Positions 1 through 5,669 of a DNA stretch of 6,708 bases are shown piece by piece (position 1 is the first letter of the stretch; the number at the start of each line of letters is the position of its first letter). The stretch is from Megamonas hypermegale (GTDB lineage Bacteria > Bacillota > Negativicutes > Selenomonadales > Selenomonadaceae), in NCBI GenBank assembly GCA_002314325.1, contig DCFC01000031.1, positions 46,321-53,028 on the forward strand, in the 5' to 3' direction. A program made the position numbers and the translations under genes. Under the pieces are notes generated by a model, which worked only from the letters and a program-made list of their open reading frames with translations, ran no database searches and was not told where the DNA came from.

Positions 1-85
1 CAAAGAAAAATTGCCCGGCGCAATATGAGAATAAATTAAGAAATAGTTATCTTTAACGTATATTGTGCCGAACTGGCACTTTCTT
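1..85 (-). repeat. Left arm of an 85-bp inverted repeat (palindromic intergenic element)
   Basis: The reverse complement of 1-85 matches 6463-6547 with 5 mismatches by my count (about 94% identity), so the two copies face each other across the whole window. The unit is itself an imperfect palindrome: CGGCGCAATAT near its left end pairs, with one mismatch, with ATATTGTGCCG at 60-70. Each end also has a mini-hairpin, such as GTGCCGAACTGGCAC at 65-79. The middle is AT-rich and has no open reading frame of note. The copy probably continues left of the window, because in the right copy the hairpin extends past the equivalent of position 1. It looks like a REP/MITE-type interspersed intergenic element. 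No transposase is present. Confidence 0.85.
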
Positions 86-89
86 TGAT

Positions 90-118
90 TCGAGTTCTTT
101 AGCAAGTAAAGAACTTGA
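90..118. repeat. Hairpin next to the left repeat arm
   Basis: TCGAGTTCTTTA (90-101) pairs with TAAAGAACTTGA (107-118) around the loop GCAAG, with one G-T wobble. It lies directly on the inner side of the left repeat arm. A hairpin of similar build (TTCTTT/AAAGAA arms) sits in the same place beside the right arm at 6430-6456, so it may be a less conserved part of the same element. There is no strong T-tract directly after it on either strand, so it is a poor stand-alone terminator. Confidence 0.6.
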
Positions 119-129
119 TAATTAAAAAG

Positions 130-174
130 AAAAAAGGAACTGTCGCTAAAATAATATGCGACAGTTCCTTTTTT
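130..174 (-). terminator. Rho-independent terminator of the AEC permease gene, possibly bidirectional
   Basis: A perfect 17-bp inverted repeat lies at 130-146 and 158-174 around an 11-nt AT-rich loop. Its core is GGAACTGTCGC/GCGACAGTTCC with A/T flanks. Read on the minus strand it overlaps the permease stop codon (173-175) and runs into a T-rich stretch, the classical intrinsic terminator form. On the plus strand the stem also ends in a T-run, so it can stop transcription arriving from the left edge. Confidence 0.9.
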
Positions 175-1138
175 ATAAAAGCAAATCTTTGATAACAAAG
201 AAATACAGCGGAAATATAATCAGCAAAAAAATAATCGTCGTGGAAATAAATGAAGATATGGCGATATTGACATTCAACTTATAAATACTGCATGCCAGTA
301 CGGCATTGATGGCTGTCGGCGCGGAAAAGGCGATAATCATGCTGCCGATTAAAACGGGGTCGTCGAACAGGCGCGTTACGACAAAGTAGGCGATAAGCGG
401 CAGGACGATGAATTTGACGATGGCGATATCCGCCGTCTTGCGCAGAAAATATTTGGCTTTGTCGAATTTGGTGATATAGCCGACCGGAAACAGCCCTGCC
501 CATGCGCCAATATGCACGAGTGAATTGAAAATATCGTAGCAGATTTGCGGTTTGGGAATATCGTTGAGTGCCAGAATAAAACCGATAATCATGGCCAGGA
601 CAGGCAGCTGATTTAAATTGAACAGCAGCGCCCGTATGCTGATTTGGGCCTTGTGCTTGCGAATGCGGCTGACGGCCTTATTATGATAATAATTGGCAAG
701 CGGGAAACAAAAACAAAGTGTGAATAATGTTTGGAACATGGCTACAATCTGCAAATAGGCAAATCCTTGAATACCGTAGACGATGAAGGCGCACAGCCCC
801 GACAACGTGCCGATGTTGGACAGCATGGAAGCCATCATGTAAGCGCCGCGGTCATTGAGATTTTTATAGCTGGAAGCAAACGTGAATTTGGCGATGAGTC
901 CGGGAAAGACGCAGGCGAGTATGCCGAAGATAGGCAGCCATAATAAATCCCACGAGATTTTCAATGTCCAGAAACTCAAAAAAGATAAAATCGATACGAT
1001 AATGCGGATATTTATCTTGATGAGTTTATTACAGAATTTATCAGTTATTACGTTGTAACGGCGACAAAGATAGCCGACGGCCAGCGGGGCTATTAAGTCG
1101 GTGAAAACAAAAAGGAAACGAAGTTGTGCCTCGTCCAA
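173..1138 (-). CDS. AEC (auxin efflux carrier) family permease
   Basis: An inner-membrane secondary transporter of 321 residues, the usual length for the AEC/Mem_trans family. Members export or exchange small organic anions such as malate or other carboxylates; the substrate here cannot be read from sequence. About ten hydrophobic segments are visible, near residues 9-27, 43-60, 66-86, 98-121, 127-149, 172-191, 205-224, 236-256, 262-285 and 290-315. The two halves show the expected broken-helix regions: MMASMLSNIGTLSG at 101-114 and FSAPTAINAVLAC at 271-283, the latter resembling the family's AxPxAxN signature. The start is TTG rather than ATG, chosen because AGGAGGG lies 7 nt upstream. It follows the secreted-protein gene by 55 bp on the same strand, with a hairpin between them, so co-transcription is possible but may be partial. 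A strong terminator overlaps the stop codon. Family is secure, substrate unknown. Confidence 0.88.
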   Translation of the reverse strand: MDEAQLRFLFVFTDLIAPLAVGYLCRRYNVITDKFCNKLIKINIRIIVSILSFLSFWTLKISWDLLWLPIFGILACVFPGLIAKFTFASSYKNLNDRGAYMMASMLSNIGTLSGLCAFIVYGIQGFAYLQIVAMFQTLFTLCFCFPLANYYHNKAVSRIRKHKAQISIRALLFNLNQLPVLAMIIGFILALNDIPKPQICYDIFNSLVHIGAWAGLFPVGYITKFDKAKYFLRKTADIAIVKFIVLPLIAYFVVTRLFDDPVLIGSMIIAFSAPTAINAVLACSIYKLNVNIAISSFISTTIIFLLIIFPLYFFVIKDLLL

Positions 1139-1145
1139 AAATTAT

Positions 1146-1152
1146 CCCTCCT
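1146..1152 (-). promoter_or_regulatory. Ribosome binding site fixing the TTG start of the permease
   Basis: Read on the minus strand, AGGAGGG is followed by 7 nt (ATAATTT) and then TTG GAC GAG. No ATG in frame has a comparable site, so the TTG at 1136-1138 is the likely start. Confidence 0.85.
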
Positions 1153-1161
1153 AAAATAGAA

Positions 1162-1187
1162 TATAGACCAGAGTTTGCTGGTCTATA
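1162..1187 (-). terminator. Hairpin between the secreted-protein gene and the permease gene
   Basis: A perfect 10-bp stem, TATAGACCAG (1162-1171) with CTGGTCTATA (1178-1187), surrounds a 6-nt loop. On the minus strand it lies just after the stop of the secreted-protein gene and is followed by TTCTATTTTA, a weak U-tract. The permease Shine-Dalgarno begins about 9 nt later. It may be a leaky terminator that lowers permease expression, or an mRNA processing or stability hairpin. The stem is certain; its role is inferred. Confidence 0.6.
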
Positions 1188-1193
1188 CATAAA

Positions 1194-2414
1194 TCAATAT
1201 TCATATTCGTAAAGATTGTTATCGCTCGGTACGTCATTGTCCGAAGTATCGGAAATGCTGTAATCGGCGTCGCTGCTGCTAGAAGTCGATGACGAGGAAG
1301 TATTTACTGTCGAAGATGACGTGGATGTATTGACGGAATTATCCACATAAGTGGTTTCAGAATTGCTTGTATTCGTTTCTTCAACCGGTGTGCTTTCTTT
1401 TACTTCCGGCGTGTTGACGCGCAGATTGTCTTTCAGATTGGTCTGAATGGCATAGATGGTTGTTTCTTCCTTCGTCTGAATATATGCTTCCGTACCGGCA
1501 GGCAAATCGACATCTTTACCCTGAACGAAGATACCGCCGACAATGCCGATTGGGCCTAAAAGAGCGATACCGGCTACGCTGGCACCGGCTGCATAGGCGA
1601 GATTTTTAATTTCCATTTTGGCTTTATCGCCGAGAAATGTTTTGAGTGTCGTACCGTCAAAGGACTGAATTTGCTGGAAATCAACGTCAATTTCGCCGTT
1701 TCGGCCGAAATTCTGTGCTCCTTTTACTTTTGTTACGACGCCTTCACCGGGAGAACCGGCGGCAACGATTAATTTGCCGTTGTAGATAATATCCTCAGCT
1801 GCTTGGAATTTTACGATATCGCCGGCTTTTGTCGTTTCGCTGTTGAGCGGCGTAACGAGTTTTATCTTTATTAAGGTGTCAGCCGGAATGGAAGTGGAGA
1901 CAAGCGGCGTTTTAGCGTCGGAATTGCCGTAGGCAAGCAGCGCTAAATCGTTCATGCGTTTTTGCAATGTGCCGGAAGCTGCTTTGCCGTAGAGCGTAGT
2001 TTCCAGCGCCGTTATTCTGTCTGTTATGGAATTTATGGAAACGTGGCCGCTTAAAAACCATTCAATACCGTTCATCTGCGTTATGGCAGACGGACGAATG
2101 CTGTTGTCAAACATCGTAGAATACAAAGTATTGATACGGTCGCTGATTGCCGTATTGGTACCGGAGGTTTTGCCGTAGAAATCATTTTCCAGCCGGCTGA
2201 TACGCGAAAGCAGTGCGCCGGTCTGTCCCTGTCCGTATACGGACTGTTCAACAACTTGCAATTTGGACTGCAGTGTGGAGGCATCCGGTATGGTGTACGT
2301 TACGGATGGCTGCGTTGTGTTCGTGCTGTTCAGCGTTTCCGCAAAGGCGAGCGGACTTGACGTGATGAGCAGAGAAACGCACAAGCCGGTGGAAATAACT
2401 TTTTTTAAAGACAT
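1194..2414 (-). CDS. Secreted repeat protein with Ser/Thr-rich C-terminal tail, function unknown
   Basis: A 406-residue exported protein that I cannot assign to a named function. Residues 1-25 form a signal peptide: Lys4-Lys5, a hydrophobic core, and likely cleavage after AFA before Glu26. Residues about 50-163 hold degenerate helical repeats of the form R-I-x-x-L-E-x-x-x-Y-G-x-x-x-x-G-x-L, clearest at 52-81 and 130-163, with weaker units at 90-104. Residues 176-262 form a beta-rich module that begins IPADTLIKIKL and includes KAGDIVKF and a Gly/Asp-rich DFQQIQSFDGTTL stretch. Residues 273-297 are a Gly/Ala-rich hydrophobic segment (GASVAGIALLGPIGIVGG), like a glycine zipper or a membrane-associating helix, followed by LPAGTEAYIQT. 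Residues 343-395 are low-complexity Ser/Thr/Asn/Asp, and the protein ends YEYEY. The ATG is preceded by GAGGG at 2420-2424, 5 nt away. It is probably periplasmic or surface-associated. Gene boundaries are secure; function is open. Confidence 0.85.
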   Translation of the reverse strand: MSLKKVISTGLCVSLLITSSPLAFAETLNSTNTTQPSVTYTIPDASTLQSKLQVVEQSVYGQGQTGALLSRISRLENDFYGKTSGTNTAISDRINTLYSTMFDNSIRPSAITQMNGIEWFLSGHVSINSITDRITALETTLYGKAASGTLQKRMNDLALLAYGNSDAKTPLVSTSIPADTLIKIKLVTPLNSETTKAGDIVKFQAAEDIIYNGKLIVAAGSPGEGVVTKVKGAQNFGRNGEIDVDFQQIQSFDGTTLKTFLGDKAKMEIKNLAYAAGASVAGIALLGPIGIVGGIFVQGKDVDLPAGTEAYIQTKEETTIYAIQTNLKDNLRVNTPEVKESTPVEETNTSNSETTYVDNSVNTSTSSSTVNTSSSSTSSSSDADYSISDTSDNDVPSDNNLYEYEY

Positions 2415-2455
2415 ACTAACCCTCTTTTCTGTTTTATTTTAAGTTTATTGTTTAC

Positions 2456-2478
2456 TGTGATGATGTTATTTTATCACA
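2456..2478. other. Short inverted repeat TGTGAT/ATCACA upstream of the secreted-protein gene
   Basis: TGTGAT (2456-2461) and ATCACA (2473-2478) are separated by 11 nt in the 82-bp gap between the phosphatase stop and the secreted-protein start. The half-sites resemble those of CRP/FNR-type regulators, but the spacing is much longer than their usual one, so that reading is weak. It could be an operator or a weak hairpin with no T-tract. I find no convincing promoter in this gap, so the secreted-protein gene may be read from the upstream promoter. Confidence 0.3.
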
Positions 2479-2496
2479 TATAGATATGAATGAATA

Positions 2497-3267
2497 TCAG
2501 ATTTTGCACAGCTGCATTTGGCGGTTGACGAAATATACGGGTTTTAAGCCGAACTGTGCGGCAAAATCGGCCGCTTCGCGCAGCTTGAAGCCGACGTTTT
2601 CACTCTTATGGGCATCGGAGCCGAGCGAGATGTATTTTCCGCCGAGCGCGGCATATCGTTCATATAATTTTAATAATGGTTGTATATTATTAGTATTGTC
2701 AAATCTTCGCGTATTGAGCTCCGGAACAATGCCTTTATCGATGACTGCTTGCCAGACGATATCGACGGCGTCGCCGAATTCGTCGAGTGTAATATCAGGC
2801 GGTGTGTAAGGCGCGTAGCGGCAGATGTAGTCGATATGGCCTAAGATATTGGCAAAATCGTGCTGGGCGATGAGCTTTGCCATAGCAGTGAGATAGTTCA
2901 GATAAACGGTCTGTTTATCTTCATTGTAGCAGGATTTATAATATAAATCGTCGCCGTTTAAAAGATGAACGGAACAGATAATCTGGTCGAACGGTGCTTT
3001 TTCAATAAAGCGTCTGCTCGCCTCAAGCGTATGTTCCTGCATGCCTACTTCCACGCCGAGATATAATCGGTCGCTGCGGTAGGATGCGTATTCGTCCATG
3101 TATTTTATAGGGTCGAATTCGAAAATATCGTCGCCGGGATAATCAAAATCGAGATGTTCCGTCACAATAAGACCGATATTGAGTTTCTGCGCGGCAAGAG
3201 CAGCGTCTTTCAAAAGCATATCGGAGTCGGCGGAGAATTTTGTATGAAGATGAGTGTCGAAAAGCAT
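2497..3267 (-). CDS. PHP-family histidinol-phosphatase (HisJ/HisK type)
   Basis: A 256-residue cytoplasmic metal-dependent phosphoesterase of the PHP superfamily, most like histidinol-phosphatase, which converts L-histidinol phosphate to L-histidinol near the end of histidine synthesis. The metal-binding set is complete: His6 and His8 (DTHLHTKFSADSD), Glu37-His38 (TEHLDF), Glu73 (GVEVGM), His101 (CSVHLLNG), His144 (GHIDYICRY), and Asp218 and His220 (GSDAHKSENVG). ELNTRR at 183-188 is also typical. The length fits the HisJ family. The ATG is preceded by AAGGTG, which overlaps the TAA stop of the TSCPD gene 9 bp upstream, so translation is probably coupled. No other his gene is in the window, so the true substrate could be another phosphomonoester. 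Family is certain, substrate probable. Confidence 0.9.
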   Translation of the reverse strand: MLFDTHLHTKFSADSDMLLKDAALAAQKLNIGLIVTEHLDFDYPGDDIFEFDPIKYMDEYASYRSDRLYLGVEVGMQEHTLEASRRFIEKAPFDQIICSVHLLNGDDLYYKSCYNEDKQTVYLNYLTAMAKLIAQHDFANILGHIDYICRYAPYTPPDITLDEFGDAVDIVWQAVIDKGIVPELNTRRFDNTNNIQPLLKLYERYAALGGKYISLGSDAHKSENVGFKLREAADFAAQFGLKPVYFVNRQMQLCKI

Positions 3268-3276
3268 GGTATCACC

Positions 3277-3531
3277 TTACTTTTGCAATGCGAGCGACAG
3301 AGCTTTTGCCAGCTGGTCAGGGCAGGAAGTTGATTTCATGCCACAGCGGATGCCGCTGCATTTATTGATTATGCTCTGCGCCGCTTCGTTTTCGACGAGG
3401 TGGCTGATGCCTTGCAGATTGCCGTTGCAGCCGCCGATAAATTCCAGATTGTGGATACGGTTCTGGTCGTCAAGGCTGAAGTTTATCTGCTGCGAGCAGG
3501 TTCCTGAAGTCGTATAAGAAAAGTTTTTCAT
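3277..3531 (-). CDS. Small TSCPD-domain protein (TIGR03905-like)
   Basis: An 84-residue stand-alone protein related to the TSCPD domain found at the C-terminus of some ribonucleotide reductases. The namesake motif is present at residues 68-72 (TSCPD). The family's cysteine pattern is visible: Cys12 (TSGTCSQQI), Cys35 (FIGGCNGN), Cys58, Cys63 (IRCGM) and Cys70, which suggests metal binding or redox chemistry, though this is not proven for the family. Whole-length agreement with these small proteins implies the gene is intact. It is the first gene after a good minus-strand promoter (3580-3609) and is followed at 9 bp by the phosphatase gene, so the two form an operon. The ATG at 3529-3531 has an AAGGAATG site about 12 nt away, longer than ideal. 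No biological role is established. Confidence 0.88.
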   Translation of the reverse strand: MKNFSYTTSGTCSQQINFSLDDQNRIHNLEFIGGCNGNLQGISHLVENEAAQSIINKCSGIRCGMKSTSCPDQLAKALSLALQK

Positions 3532-3579
3532 AAAATATCACATTCCTTTTTTAGTTTACAATTATTATGATTATTATGT

Positions 3580-3609
3580 ATTATAGGCTTATAATGCGCG
3601 GTTTGTAAA
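3580..3609 (-). promoter_or_regulatory. Sigma-70-type promoter of the TSCPD-phosphatase operon
   Basis: On the minus strand, TTTACA (3604-3609, 5 of 6 to consensus) is separated by 18 bp from a perfect TATAAT (3580-3585). Transcription would begin near 3573, giving a leader of about 40 nt before the TSCPD start codon. Confidence 0.65.
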
Positions 3610-3623
3610 TAAATTTCTTGCTA

Positions 3624-3653
3624 TTTAAAGCAAAATACGGCAAACTATATAAG
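3624..3653 (+). promoter_or_regulatory. Candidate promoter of ugd
   Basis: TTTAAA (3624-3629), an 18-bp spacer and TATAAG (3648-3653) form a plausible but imperfect promoter in AT-rich sequence. If used, it gives a long leader of about 175 nt that includes the 21-bp inverted repeat as a hairpin. A competing choice is the TATAAT at 3713-3718 inside the left arm of that repeat, which lacks a good -35. Confidence 0.35.
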
Positions 3654-3707
3654 TATGCTAAGTTAATGATTAATCCATTGTGCTATTAAGACATCAAGCC
3701 TTTAGTC

Positions 3708-3777
3708 AGCAGTATAATAGTTTATATTCGCTCGATGCTGTCACTTAACCTCACTAAATATAAACTATTATACTGCT
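3708..3777. repeat. 21-bp perfect inverted repeat around a 28-bp core, upstream of ugd
   Basis: The arms at 3708-3728 and 3757-3777 are perfect reverse complements; the left one begins AGCAGTATAATAGTTTATAT. The core at 3729-3756 holds two direct copies of TCACT exactly 10 bp apart (3741-3745 and 3751-3755). Each arm contains TATAAT pointing inward: plus strand at 3713-3718, minus strand at 3767-3772. No T-tract follows, so it is not a standard terminator. It may be a regulator binding region, a 5'-leader hairpin or a recombination site. The repeat is certain; its role is unknown. Confidence 0.85.
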
Positions 3778-3835
3778 TTAGGAAATCTACTGGCACAACA
3801 GGTATGATTAAGAAACAGTTATAGAGGTGTAATAA

Positions 3836-5167
3836 ATGAGAGTTGCAATGATTGGGACAGGATATGTCGGCCTTGTTACCGGCACTTGTTTTGCGGCTAC
3901 AGGCAATAATGTTATTTGCGTAGATGTAGTGAAAGAAAAAATCGATAATTTGAATAAAGGCATTATCCCGATATTTGAGCCGGGACTGGATAAAATGGTC
4001 AAATCGGCGCAGGAAAGAGGTAATCTCAGTTTTACCACGGACATAAGAGAAGCGTTGCAAAAAAGCGATATCTGCTTTATCGCTGTCGGCACGCCGATGG
4101 GAGAGGACGGCAGCGCCGACTTGCAGTACGTTGTGAATGCGGCGCGCCAAATCGGCAAATATATGGTGCATGATATGTATATCGTGGATAAATCGACCGT
4201 TCCTGTGGGGACAGGCGACATGGTGCGCGAAGCAATTCAGGAAGAGTTGACAAAGCGCGGCAGCAGTCTGCATTTTGATGTTATTTCCAATCCGGAATTT
4301 TTGAAGGAAGGCAATGCCTGCCAGGATTTCATGCACCCGGACAGAGTTGTTATCGGTTCGGAAAATCAGAAATCCATCGAAGTCATGCAGGAGCTGTACG
4401 AACCGTTCATCCGTTCCAGCGAATTTTTCGTAACGATGGACATAAAAAGTGCCGAGCTTACGAAATATGCAGCCAATGCCATGCTCGCAACGAAAATTTC
4501 TTTTATTAATGAAATTGCCAACATCAGCGAAAAAGTCGGCGCCGACATCAATAAGGTAAGACGCGGCATCGCCAGCGATTCGCGTATCGGCTACAGTTTC
4601 TTAAATCCGGGCTGCGGCTACGGCGGTAGCTGTTTTCCGAAAGACGTGAAAGCGCTTATAAAGACGAGCCGTCAGTATGATTACGAACCGGAATTATTGT
4701 CTTCGGTGGAAAATGTGAATGCGCGGCAGAAAATGGTGCTGGTGCAGAAGATAATCTCTGTTTTTGGCGAAAATTTGCAGGATAAGACTTTTGCCGTATG
4801 GGGGCTGGCATTCAAGCCAGGAACGGACGATATGCGCGAAGCACCGGCAATACGTCTGATTGAAGAACTTACAGCGCGCGGTGCGCAGATAAGAGCCTAC
4901 GACCCGCAGGCGATGAAAACGGCGGAGAATTTTTATTTGAAGGATGTCAAAAATATTGCGTATATAAAAAATAAATACGATGCGCTCAATGATGTCGATG
5001 CGCTGATTATCGTGACGGAATGGAAGGAATTTCAAAGCCCCGACTTCATGGAAATCAGTCAGCGTATGAAAGGCGATATCATTTTTGACGGCAGAAATAT
5101 TTATAAAGCGAGAACGGTACGTAATTACAATTTAAAATATTATCAAATCGGTGTGCAGAAAAAATAA
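3836..5167 (+). CDS. ugd: UDP-glucose 6-dehydrogenase
   Basis: A 443-residue cytoplasmic enzyme that oxidises UDP-glucose to UDP-glucuronate with two NAD+, feeding capsule, exopolysaccharide or other acidic envelope glycans. The N-terminal Rossmann domain opens with IGTGYVG (Gly7-x-Gly9-x-x-Gly12) and Asp30 at the end of the second strand. The centre carries VGTPMGEDGSADL (84-96), DKSTVPVGTG (118-127), NPEFLKEG (152-159) and ELTKYAANA (207-215, with Lys210 and Asn214). The catalytic cysteine is Cys266 in YGGSCFPKD. The C-terminal NAD/UDP domain shows FKPGTDDMREAP (326-337), AYDP (354-357) and FDGRNIY (417-423). All key residues are present and the length is normal. The ATG is preceded by AGAGGTG at 6 nt. 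It stands alone, not in a glycosyltransferase cluster, and ends at a terminator. A UDP-N-acetyl-sugar dehydrogenase is less likely given the typical Ugd motifs. Confidence 0.95.
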   Translation: MRVAMIGTGYVGLVTGTCFAATGNNVICVDVVKEKIDNLNKGIIPIFEPGLDKMVKSAQERGNLSFTTDIREALQKSDICFIAVGTPMGEDGSADLQYVVNAARQIGKYMVHDMYIVDKSTVPVGTGDMVREAIQEELTKRGSSLHFDVISNPEFLKEGNACQDFMHPDRVVIGSENQKSIEVMQELYEPFIRSSEFFVTMDIKSAELTKYAANAMLATKISFINEIANISEKVGADINKVRRGIASDSRIGYSFLNPGCGYGGSCFPKDVKALIKTSRQYDYEPELLSSVENVNARQKMVLVQKIISVFGENLQDKTFAVWGLAFKPGTDDMREAPAIRLIEELTARGAQIRAYDPQAMKTAENFYLKDVKNIAYIKNKYDALNDVDALIIVTEWKEFQSPDFMEISQRMKGDIIFDGRNIYKARTVRNYNLKYYQIGVQKK

Positions 5168-5181
5168 ATATGCTAAAATAA

Positions 5182-5216
5182 AAGCAGCAGCTAATGGTAA
5201 AAATTAGCTGCTGCTT
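5182..5216. terminator. Bidirectional terminator between convergent ugd and cupin genes
   Basis: A perfect 14-bp stem, AAGCAGCAGCTAAT (5182-5195) with ATTAGCTGCTGCTT (5203-5216), surrounds a 7-nt loop. The plus strand continues TTATTTTTGTT after ugd. The minus strand continues into a T-rich run after the cupin stop (5224-5226), so it serves both genes. Confidence 0.92.
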
Positions 5217-5223
5217 ATTTTTG

Positions 5224-5574
5224 TTATTTAGGCGTATTGACGATTAAAGCGGTGAATTCGAGATTTTCTGTAGCGGAAGTATTTTCGATGCCGTGTCCTT
5301 CGCCGTCCGGGCAGAAAACAACATCGCCGGCTTTGACTTCGACCATATTGCCATTATCACTGTAAATACCGGTGCCTTTTGTGATATAATAAGCTTCACC
5401 GTTGCCGTGATGTTCATGGTAACCCAAAGAGCAGTTCGGTTCGAGCGTAACGTGAGCGAACATGCCGCACTGGTTCTGCAGCTGGTTCTGATTTAAAAGA
5501 TGTTCGATGATGATATGGCCTTTGCCTCCGTTTGCTTTTTCCTTGCGGACGATTTCATGTTCCGATAAAATCAT
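5224..5574 (-). CDS. Single-domain cupin protein
   Basis: A 116-residue cytoplasmic protein forming one small beta-barrel. Cupin motif 1 is clear: GYHEHHGNGEAYYITKG (51-67), with metal ligands His53, His55 and Glu60. Motif 2 is GDVVFCPDGEGHGIEN (83-98), with His94 as fourth ligand and Asn98. All four expected ligands are present, so it should bind a divalent metal. Small cupins of this type act as isomerases, dioxygenases, lyases or ligand sensors, and sequence alone does not choose between them. The start is ATG at 5572-5574, 6 nt after AGGAGGC (5581-5587). A longer frame from a TTG at 5608-5610 would read through this Shine-Dalgarno and is rejected. It is transcribed alone, convergent with ugd and divergent from the DUF218 gene. 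Confidence 0.88.
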   Translation of the reverse strand: MILSEHEIVRKEKANGGKGHIIIEHLLNQNQLQNQCGMFAHVTLEPNCSLGYHEHHGNGEAYYITKGTGIYSDNGNMVEVKAGDVVFCPDGEGHGIENTSATENLEFTALIVNTPK

Positions 5575-5580
5575 ATTAAA

Positions 5581-5587
5581 GCCTCCT
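5581..5587 (-). promoter_or_regulatory. Ribosome binding site fixing the cupin start
   Basis: AGGAGGC on the minus strand is followed by TTTAAT and ATG at 5572-5574. It sets the start 12 codons inside the longest open frame. Confidence 0.85.
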
Positions 5588-5588
5588 G

Positions 5589-5601
5589 TGCTATAATTAT
5601 A
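5589..5601. promoter_or_regulatory. Overlapping divergent -10 elements for the cupin and DUF218 genes
   Basis: TATAATTATA (5592-5601) is a perfect palindrome giving a TATAAT on each strand. On the minus strand (5596-5601) it lies just ahead of the cupin Shine-Dalgarno, implying a very short leader. On the plus strand (5592-5597) it is preceded by TGC, an extended -10 (TGnTATAAT), and could drive the DUF218 gene. I see no good -35 on either strand, so this is a candidate only. Confidence 0.45.
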
Positions 5602-5669
5602 TACTAACAATATTTTAACATAAATTTTCGCATTAGCAGCTGATATTTTGTGAAAAAGAAAGGATTTTT

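Larger units (their letters stand above)
3532..3835. other. 304-bp divergent intergenic region between the TSCPD and ugd genes
   Basis: This gap holds the minus-strand promoter of the TSCPD-phosphatase operon (3580-3609), a candidate plus-strand promoter (3624-3653), a 21-bp perfect inverted repeat (3708-3777), and the ugd ribosome binding site (AGAGGTG, 3823-3829, 6 nt before ATG). It is very AT-rich. I see no RNA gene and no supported protein gene. One possible 29-codon reading frame (3735-3824) has no Shine-Dalgarno. Confidence 0.7.

Noticed and set aside
2456..2478. CRP-type operator TGTGA...TCACA
   Set aside because: The half-sites are 13 nt apart, not the 6 nt of a standard CRP site, so only a generic inverted repeat is reported.
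2486..2809. 107-codon plus-strand frame opposite the phosphatase
   Set aside because: Antisense to a phosphatase with all metal ligands intact; no Shine-Dalgarno and no recognisable domain.
3708..3777. Intrinsic terminator reading of the 21-bp inverted repeat
   Set aside because: The loop is 28 nt, the stem is AT-rich, no T-tract follows on the plus strand, and it sits upstream of ugd rather than after a gene.
3722..4336. 204-codon minus-strand frame opposite ugd
   Set aside because: It lies antisense to a complete, motif-rich ugd gene. Its translation has no recognisable domain and the composition of a shadow frame.
5575..5610. Longer cupin start at a TTG (5608-5610), adding 12 residues
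   Set aside because: The extra codons read through the AGGAGGC ribosome binding site, which is ideally placed for the ATG at 5572-5574, and they would overlap the likely -10.
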